Positions 1 through 9,200 of a stretch of 64,000 bases of DNA are shown here, in pieces. The notes beneath the pieces were generated by a model. The model saw only the letters and a program-made list of their open reading frames with translations, did not search any database and was not told where the DNA came from. The DNA is from Spirometra erinaceieuropaei (lineage: Eukaryota; Platyhelminthes; Cestoda; Diphyllobothriidea; Diphyllobothriidae), in the NCBI GenBank assembly GCA_902702965.1, contig CACRXP010000312.1, positions 470,931 to 534,930 of the forward strand, given 5' to 3'. Numbering within the stretch: position 1 is the stretch's first letter; each line of letters opens with the position of its first letter. The translations under genes and the position numbers were made by a program.

Positions 1-1124
1 TTATCACAGATACCGAAATCGAGCCAGTAGGTACAATTGTAGAATCGGTAGGCAGGGCTACCAACTACCATCCTGCCGTGGCGCTTGACGCTTTTTGACT
101 CGCAATCATGCATTTTTTTTCAAAAAATGTACCTGTCATGTTTACTTCCAGCTTTTTGTGAATAGTTTGTCATTTAAACAGCTGGGTGTGCCAAAATAAA
201 AGCATGGAGGGATGCGTTCCTACTAGAAAGAAAAGAATTTTAGGGGCTCTTTTTAAACGTCCGGGCAACGTAAGTCGTTGGGTGACTTGCGTAAGCGGAG
301 AGATTGTTGAATGGACGGTGATTTGGCAAAGTTGTCTACATACATGCACAGACCGGGGCGTAAAGCGCAGACGTGGACGCTGGCTTCGTGGGCATTAGGG
401 ATTACAAGCAAACCCTTGTGCTCCTTGGTCCCAAAGACGGCTCTCTCCAGTCTGGGCTTCGAAGTCCCCATCTGACCCACAGAGATCAATGCGCCGAACT
501 GCGCAGTCGTATGTGCACGAATTAAGACTTATGTTGCCGAAAGTTCACTCAATTACCCTTTCAATTAACCGATGCTTCATTCACTCCCAATCCGCCGCTT
601 CTGGAATGATGTACAGAAAAGTGTAGTGTGGGGACGTCATACGTAGACCCTACCGTTAAGCCTACTAAAGGTAACCAGTGAACGTCAGCAGTTTCTAGCT
701 CCGAAAGTTCTGCCAATTTCCTCCCCACGACTTCAGCAACGAGCAGCATGGTATGCCTATCAGGAGCATGTGTCCTTGGTGGGTGGTTGCCAACGATGTC
801 CTTGCATCTTCTGTGTGCACAATTTTCTCTCCTACTCTTTCTCAGACTTTCCTAGCTCTCTCTTTCACTCTCTCGATTGTCGGAAGATGCTATTTTTGTT
901 CATGCATCAGGCATCAAACGACTGGACGGCTCGGAGAGCGAACTGATGTCTGAGGAAAAGCAGTGATGTAAACTCCGGAAATCCGTCCGCCGGGTCGATC
1001 GGCGTATATTCCCTACGATAAACAATCCGATAAGTTCTGAAACTATCATGGTGTCCTAAAAGCGGTGGTTTGGAAGGTTGCCAACTGGCGGGATAACTCG
1101 GTCAGGACGGAGATTTAAGTTGAA
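1..1124. other. Unassigned sequence
   Basis: No coding exon, family motif or clear repeat was recognised. The open frames are short, and none is flanked by a polypyrimidine acceptor and a GT donor. It lies on the 3' side of the minus-strand golgin-like gene and could be intron or downstream sequence of that gene. Confidence 0.3.
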
Positions 1125-1420
1125 ATAACTCCAGAATGGGAGACTGGAATGGTCATTCCTGGCTTATTAGCCGTCGTCAGCCAGTCATACCCGACCCCGA
1201 ACTGTGAGGGACCCCTGGGGGTCGATCCCGCGACCTGCTAGTAAGAAGTCCAACGCCTATATCATGAGCCGCTGTGCGGCTGCTTGTTGGGCTCCAGAGA
1301 GGGCCCTAACGCACAACGGGACGAGTAAGTTGCGTAAAACGATCGGTGAGCGCCACCCTCTACCACTGCAATAACTCCTCCTAGATGCGGCCTCTATGGC
1401 AGTCCTGCTCAGTACGAATA
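1125..1420 (-). repeat. tRNA-derived SINE, family A, copy 1
   Basis: Read on the minus strand, this has a degenerate tRNA-like head (A-box-like GGCTCATGATATAGGCG, B-box-like GGGATCGACCC). It is followed by the family body GGTATGACTGGCTGACGACG and GGCTAATAAGCCAGGAATG. The segment before the head (CCCGTTGTGCG and neighbours) matches the copies at 4990-5355 and 62290-62600, so the unit is a composite SINE of about 300 bp. The B box has lost its consensus, so transcription is unlikely. Confidence 0.6.
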
Positions 1421-3164
1421 CAAGCTGCCTTTCCCTTGTTTCTGCGGACCGGGCGTGTGTAGGAAGCGTAGATGGGTTGTTAGATGTCAGCCCCCCTCCG
1501 TCTTCGGTCTTCTTCACTCTGGCTCCGGTGGCTGAGTAGGGAGACTGCGGTAGATGATGCGAAAGTCTACTATCGTCGGCCCTGTGAGGCACACGTTGTA
1601 CAACGTTGTCAAAGACGGTCGAACCGTCGTATGTGTGTGTGTGTGCATGCATGATAGACAACTTGACAAGTCGAGCCATTCCTGGTTCTGTATCATATGT
1701 CCGTTCTGTTGATAAAACTTAGACAGGGACGGGTTATGACTTTGACGCGCGTCAGTCGTTGCGCCAAACGTGTCTCCAACTGCCTTCAGTCGGACTTGAC
1801 AGTAGCACATAATGGGGGGAGGTATACAGTGAGGTCAATCCAGCGCCTCCTTATCTCACTATCAACAATCGTAGGCGGCTTAAACCGCCACTACGAGCCA
1901 AGTCCCGACCTGGAAAACTACTGATTGACAGGACGGCTCGATCTCTCACGGCACTGACACCCAGGCTTCTATGCCTCCGTGGCGACTCCTTTGGATGAGT
2001 GATTTGAAAGACCCCCGTCTGAAATCTGCCTCACGGCGGTGGTGTGGCACGCGTATAAGGACACTGTGCCCACGCCCATTTCCAGTCGTTCTGGCTTTGC
2101 CTCCGCATTCCAAATGACGCATGTGGGATGATGGTGAGGTAGATGCAGCGCAAGTCATCATTGTGCTGCTTGGGCAGGCCTGACGCCCATCATCTGCAAC
2201 GGATGAGCAATCGTAAAGAAGGAGACATGACCCCAAGGACAAGAGCTTTATTAGCCTGACGTTTCGGACTCCTGCTCGAACCCATCATCAGAGACAACAG
2301 CAGATACGGGTAATTCATGCACAAGGGGCTGCGGTGTTTATATGATGCAGTCGCCATGCTACCGCATACCTATGAATATTCACGGCTCCCACTCCCCCTC
2401 ATCAGGGATCGTTGCACTTGGTGCGCTGACTGTTTGACGGCCGACATTTGCGTCGTTAATTGCTGCAATTTCATCACGTGCGTTGCATGTTGGTGTGATG
2501 ATTGCTCGACCATCTGACGCACCGGCCCTGGTGTTGGGAAAAGTGTTCACCTGTACGCTCCCCGCGTGGCTAATTACTCCGCCTAGGCGAAGTCTCAGCA
2601 CCGAGTATGGAAGGGGATGATCAACGCACTTATTAATGGACTGGGATAAACAATCGGTTGTCCAGGCTCTCCCTCCGCCGTGTCCCACACCATGGCGTTT
2701 AAAATGAAGGTCGCAGGGTGGCGTTTGAGATCCCTAAAATAACATGTCTTGGACCGTAGACGCATTTTCTTAGATCGACTGCGTCTATCCAGGTATTATC
2801 TAATAGCTATTTTTTGTTTCATTTCATCCAGAAAAGCTCTCTTTAATAAAGTACATGTAAATTACAGATCATTTTATGCCAGCGCGGGCACATGCCGTGA
2901 GAACCTATCTATGGGAATCTCTATTTTTTGTAGAAAAGATCAGAACTTGTATTTAAATAAGACGATTTGCAATTTGGTCCATCCGGGGTCAGGTAACGTG
3001 CGCATAAAAAATTAAAGTCGACGAAAAGACGAACGTGCCTCTTAACTATTGTCTACGCCCCCCTTACCTGAGGTCGGTGCGCAAGTTAACGTTACAAGCC
3101 CCTTCAAAATAAACGACTTGGCAGAATGATAGGTGAAACCTGGGTTCGCGTACGGTGCGCTCAC
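1421..3164. other. Unassigned sequence with one dispersed repeat
   Basis: No supported exon was found, although the next exon of the golgin-like gene should lie at or below this interval. Minus strand about 2310-1940 looks like a dispersed repeat and carries a CUGAUGA...GAAA core (reported separately). 2700-3160 is AT-richer and shows nothing recognisable. Confidence 0.3.
2262..2291 (-). ncRNA. Hammerhead-like core, incomplete
   Basis: On the minus strand CTGATGA (2285-2291) is followed, after a possible six-pair stem (GGGTTC with GAGTCC, two wobble pairs), by GAAA (2262-2265). These are the two conserved core strands of hammerhead ribozymes. An extra U separates CTGATGA from the stem. I could not form stem III or stem I nearby, so this may be a decayed or chance core. 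Confidence 0.2.
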
Positions 3165-3276
3165 CTGATCCACAATCTTTGACAGCTCTTCGGCTTTTAA
3201 TTCGGCGGCCTCCTTATCTGCGCGTATCCGGCGGATGGTTTCTTCCTGTGAAGTTTGGTTGGACAGGAGCTTGGAA
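3165..3276 (-). CDS. Golgin-like gene, exon 7 (last found)
   Basis: Acceptor TTCCTTTTCTCAG and donor CAG|GTGAGC bound 112 bp. Its first base completes the Arg codon begun in exon 6. It encodes 37 residues of coiled coil (RRIRADKEAAELKAEELSK) and ends in phase 0. Further exons must lie at lower coordinates or outside the window. Confidence 0.85.
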
Positions 3277-6200
3277 CTGAGAAAAGGAAATAAATTGTCC
3301 GAAATGGAGACTTATTTATTGAAAAAAAAACTCCCAATGCTTCAAGCGACCTTTTAGGACGAGTACAGCATGGTTATCAATGGAGCCTGGGAACTTTACT
3401 GGCGCCCAGTGTAACACAGGCGTTCGCTGACGGTGGCTTTCCGATGAGCAATCAGTGACAGAGAGCCCTCACCAACGAAAACAACGGAAGCCGGAATGGC
3501 CATCTCTGGCCCGCCCGCAGCTTCCAGTCGTCCATGCTCCATGGCAATCAACGCATATTCCTTACAATGAAGAATCAGATGGAGTTTTGAACTTTTATAA
3601 TGGTGTCCCAGGAGTCGTGGCTTGGAAGCCTGCCAAATAACGGGACGCCTCGGTCATCCTCGCAGGACGGAGTCAGGCTGCAATAGCTCATTTTGAATAT
3701 GGCCTCTCAAGCATTCTTACGTACGCGAGAGTGAGGAATATGCTGTGCAAGTCTGACTCAATAAAACCCACTTCTGGCGCAAGCCACTGGGGCTGTGTCA
3801 ACTCCGTGATGCCTGCGATGGAGGTCCTCGCTTGAGATGATTGAACTGTCGCGTCGTTAGGTGCATTCAGCAGTGTCAGCAAAATAAAGACACAGCTCAC
3901 AGAAGTCCGCCTTTATTCCACATAAAAACTTGTGGTCTGAACTTGGGTCCAGACCACGTAACCGGTCGATGCGGCCTCATGTGACAAGTCTACCCAACAC
4001 GTGATCAGTTTGGCTATAAACTGCCCAGCTAGTTTTACTGTGAATTTGTCTGAAAAATTGTCAAGTATATAATCCGAGGGAGCAGTTTGCAGTTGTATCG
4101 CTGAAGAGTTTTATCTGGATCTTTCGGATGGCAGGGGGAACGTTTAACTAGGAGTGCAATGTTGGCTGAAGGGCTGGGCATAGCTCCAGTGCATGGAACG
4201 CAAGAAAATGCGACGACCTGGAGACCAAAACGTACAGAGGCGCTGACCGAAAGCGGAAATATAAAAAGACATTGAACTCGGAAACCCGCATTCAATCCAC
4301 ACAAAAACTTGAATATGTACTACGGAGGTGGCGACCGACACTTTAAGCGACGTAATAAAGGCTGAGGCATGAGAAAACTAGGACCGACAAAGAAACCCCG
4401 ACCTACTAAGTCCGGAGTTTCGTTTGTTTGTGGGTGGCTGGGGGATAACAAACGGCGAAAACAATCCGTCGGCTTACGGGTCACGCTCGTCTCGTGCTTT
4501 GGAGTTCGGTCTAGAGCTGGTAAGCTATAAAATGCCTACCAAGTATCGCGCGTCTTTGTAGGTAATTTCCTCCTGCCTAACAAAATTCTACCTGGCCTGA
4601 TTCTCTCTCAAGTATAAAAAAGGCAGAGGGGCAGTGGGCTGGGGCAATCAAAGTGGAAAATTAAAAGCGAATCTCAGTACCGCATGTTTTTCGTATTTTC
4701 CAAGGCCTCGTTCTTGGCCTCTAATTCCTTGGATTGCTGGGCCAGTTCACGGGACAGGCGTTCTATTTCAGCCACCTTGTTTGCTGACTCGTCTTGGAGT
4801 GATTGAATGGTTTCTTCTGATTGCGCCAACTGGAAAAAAACAAAAGACATAACGAAAGGGGTTGAATGGGTCGGAGTGCAGTTTTGGAGAAGCCATAGCT
4901 TAAATGGACTTTGTGGGAGTGGCGTTCAGAGCTGCGCGATGTGCTGGAAACTACCCAAACCTAGGAAAAACCGCAACACCAGTACTTGCGGGAGTTGCGA
5001 GACCCGTTGTACTTTGGGGCTCGATCTATAGTCCTGCACGATCTATAATCCTGTCGCACAATGCTTGGTAGTATATACAGATTGGGACTACCGACGAAGA
5101 AAAGGGAAACTGGGACGATCGTACCTGATTTACTAGACGTCGCAGGCACTCTTACCCAGCACCAGACTTCGGGCATCTGAGATTTAAATCTTGGACCTTT
5201 GTGTCATTTATTCGAACGCTTTACCAATTAAGCTACGGGTCTGTTGCCATGTCGGCTACGATCTGCAATATTGTCGGAAGGAACGTTCATCGATCGGGTT
5301 ACTTAACCTGCTGTCCCGTTGTGCTTTGGGACTCCTTCGACACAGTTACTATTCCCCATCACACTCAACAGGACAACTAGCCCGTGGCCAACTTTCTTAC
5401 TTGACTTGTACTTGATACGGCTGCGATCATGCCTGATCTAGCCGGCCTCGGTGATGTCCCCAACTGTACCTCGCCACGCGTGACGATCCGCGGCAGCAGA
5501 TCTGGACAGTCTAGCCCATTATCTTCGCCAACGACGGAGACCGAATACCGAAGGTCCAAGAACCACCGCTATGTCTTGACGGACTGTGTCGAGCCAGGTT
5601 TTGAGCTGATCCCTTCTTCGACGCCTCCAATGGGGCATCGGTGCCGGATCGATGGCAGTAACATTGAGCTCCTGAGGTGAACTACGAAGGACATGCCCGA
5701 ACCACCTCAGTCGTCTTTCTTGGATGGCCTGAGTTATCCTTGCGATGTTGTCGCAGCGAGCGCGGACTGTCTCATTTGAGACGAAGTCGGTGAACTTCAC
5801 TCGAAAGATCGGTCCTCAAACAGTGGTGGTCAAATACCTCCAGTTTCCACTCGTCCTCCACGCGCAAAGCCCAGCATTCACAACCGTAGAGAAGGACAGA
5901 CCGGACAGATGCACGGTACACGCGAATCTTAGTGGCGATGGAGAGGTCACGTCGGTTCCACAGGCATTTCCGAAAGCTTGAGAAAACCCAGCGGGCAGCA
6001 TCAATTCGGGAGACAATGTCGTCCTTACTCTGTCCATTAGGCAGCAGCCTCGCCCCGAGGTATTTAAAACTGCCTACTTCTTCAAGTGGACAGCCATCAA
6101 TCCGGAGGGGTACCTTCTCCTGATCAGGGATACAGCTTGAAAACACTTTGGTCTTCCCAGCGTTTATGGATAAACCGACAGATTTAGCGACCTCGTCCAC

Positions 6201-9200
6201 TCGTGACACCATGGACTGCAGATCACCAAAACCAGCAGCAAGTAAGACGATATCATCGGCATAGTCGAGATCAGGCAGTTGGTGTCCGGGTGCAAACTCA
6301 ACGCCGTCACTCTCACGTAGGGCCCTCCCGAGGATCCAGTCAATAGCATAGTTGAACAGAATGAGCAACAGGATAAAACCCTGTCAAACACCAGACCGAA
6401 TGCCAAACGGTTGGATAATATTGTTGTGGACCAGGTGTCTCGCAGTTTTAATAGCGATGACAGGCTTTGATGAATTTTGTCGGTACCCCATCTAGCGCCA
6501 TTATCCGCCACAGGGACTCACGGTGAACGGAATCGAACGCGGCGGCAAAGTCAATGAAACAGACGGCCGTCAGTTGTTGGTAGCTATGGCGAAATTCGAG
6601 AATGCGCCTCAGTGTAAATATCTGCTCTGCGCATCCATGTCCAGCACGAACACCGGCTTGGTTGGGTTTCGTCCTTGAGTCGCGCACAGCCTGGAATCGC
6701 CTGAGTAGGACAATAGCGAAGATCTTCGCAGCAACGTCGATGAGACTTATGCCGCGGTAGTTTTCGCATCTCGTCTTATCTCCCTTCTTGAGGATAGGTA
6801 CAAGGATGCCTAAGCCCCAGTCATCAGGAACAACCTCGTCTCTCCACGCTCGTTCAATCACCTCATGGAGCCAGGGCGCCAGAGTGTCGACACAAAACTT
6901 GAAGATTTCAGCGGCTTTACCGTCCTCTCCGGGTGCCTTATTCTTGCACAACTTTCGTATGGCATAGGCGACTTCTCCTTCAGAGGGGAGGTTGCATGGC
7001 ACTGCGTAGGTAGGAGAGGGAGGAAACTGCGCTGCAGAAGAGAGCAGGTTGGGTATCGAAGTTGAGATGGTGCTCAAAGTGCTCACGCCAGCGCTCGACT
7101 TTGGCCGAGTTGTCAGCAACAAAGCCGCCGTTCACGTCGCCAACAGGGTCACTCAGTGTAGAGGGCTTACCATTAACTTGGCGGATCAGGCGGTAGAGCT
7201 TTCGAGGCCTGATCCATGGAGGTCGCTACGTCAGCCCAATATTGCTTCCGGTCATCCCTGGCCGATTTTGCCGTCATCTTCCGAAGTTGGCGGAAGTAGT
7301 CATCGTTGCGGGACCTGGCTCTAGCCGTCTGAGCAGACAATTGCAGGGTTCTTTCGCTGATCCAGTCACTGCGGCGTCGCTGGGTGTATTTAGGGATTTT
7401 CTCAGCTGTCCCATAGACTGAGGTCTTCAGTGACGACCACTGATTACTGACTTCTCCGTCGGCTCGGGTCATAAAACAGGTCCGTATTTCTCTGCTTAGG
7501 GCCTCGGCAGTGCTGGTTTGCCGGATTTTTGCGACATCGAGGCGTCTAGGACGTGGCATTTTTGACGCGGATGAGAGATGAACTTTCAAGCGTGTACGGA
7601 CGAGGACATGGTCCGACCCATGGGCGTTACCAGTCTCGGCACCACGCATCGATCTGCTATCGTGAACCCAGCTGCGGAACCTTGAGCTGACTAGTATGTA
7701 GTCAATCTGACTGGCCGTATGACCGTCGTTTGAATACCAGGTCAGCAGATGATTTTTGCGATGCTGGAAACACGTGTTGGTGACAAGCAGTCGGTTTCGA
7801 TCAGCAAAGTTCAGCAATCTCTCACCATTTTCACACCGGGGGCCAAGCTCAAAGCGGCCAAGAAGATGACTGGTTGTGGGGTCTCCAGGTCCAGTTCGAC
7901 CATTCCAATCGCCAGCAACAATCAGCAGATCGCGGCGAGGTAGTCTTTCAGCTAACGCTTGCAACTGTGAGAAAAACGCCTCTTTATCGCGCTGTTCAGC
8001 AGCCAAAGTTGGTGCGTACACAGCGACGATGGAGATGTTCGTGAAGTGACCCTTCAGTCGCACGTAAGCCATCCGGTCGTTGACTGGTTCCCAAGCAAGC
8101 AGTGCGAGATCCGCTTGTTGCGATAGGGCGATCGCCACACCGTGTCGACCAGAGGAGTCGCGAGAGCCGCTGTGGTACAAGGTAAAGTGTGATTCGACTC
8201 CCGAGATCTTTATTTCACGGGAGCCCGAGTCAGGGAGTCGAACTTCGGACAGACAGCAGACATCCACGTTGTACTGGTAAAGGCTGCGTGCGGTCAGACT
8301 TTGGGTACCGGGGTCCAGGAACGTTCGGACATTCCAGCATCCAATACCGAAAGTCCGTCCACGAGTGAGTAGTCCAGCTCGCATACTATTCGCCCGCACC
8401 ACTGGACAAGGGTTGCGGAGCGCGTCGGTTCCCGCGGACGCCGTCGCATGGGTCGTAATACTGTGATCGGACATAGTTCATGAGGTTTCTTGGGAATTGC
8501 CAATACAGGCGGGTCCCCAACAGACGCTCGGATTGTTTGTTCGAAGTTGTCTCCTCTAGCGCTTTGGCTTAAAAGCCTAACCACAAGGCAGCAGTGGCAA
8601 GTAAACTTATTTAGTGGCGGTTTACGATCGCCATGTCACAATGCCGTCATTGGGTTTTGCGGCTTTTTATAAGGCTTTCAGCGTGCCAGACCTCAGCCCA
8701 CCGCAACTTGGTAGCAATGTCGCTGCTGGTCCGCGACTGCTTATTCGTCAGACCTGGGTCTGCTTATTTCGCAGCTAACCTTCACTGAAGGTCGTCCCAC
8801 TATCCGCCACCTGTGGACGCTCCGGGTAGCCAGCAGCTAGGCTAACGGGCAACCCATCTTCCCGTGGCCAAATTCATAGAGCGTTCGACTTGATGACCAA
8901 AATATTCCCGATTCGAACACCAGGCACCCCAAACCTGCAGTCGGGTATATCTGACTGATGATGATAATCTCATTCTGCATAATCAGTTAAGCCCTTACTT
9001 GCCCGAAAGTGGCTGCTTATGGCAATTTAATGGATGAAATGGCGTCCTACAATGCCTGGGAACTCCCACAGGATACATAATCCCTGATTTAGTGGCATAA
9101 CAGATCCCACAGCCACCTGGAAATATTGTGTTTAAACAGCACAAGCCAGTCTTGGGACGTTATTGCGCTGACGGAGTACTGACAACTTATTCCATGCAAT

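Larger units (their letters stand above)
5394..8590 (-). mobile_element. RTE-clade non-LTR retrotransposon, nearly full length but dead
   Basis: An apurinic endonuclease domain, a reverse transcriptase and the RTE-type C-terminus follow in order on the minus strand, all in one element of about 3.1 kb. The endonuclease is of the BovB/RTE type (first motif GCWNVRTF). The C-terminal RLRWFGHVLR motif is characteristic of the RTE group. Several frameshifts and at least two in-frame stops break the single expected ORF. It lies in intron 5 of the golgin-like gene in the same orientation as that gene. No target duplication could be defined. Confidence 0.85.

Noticed and set aside
561..749. Possible further exon of the golgin-like gene (minus strand, ELSELETADV)
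   Set aside because: There is no acceptor with a polypyrimidine tract, no donor at the right place, and coiled-coil character for only a few residues.
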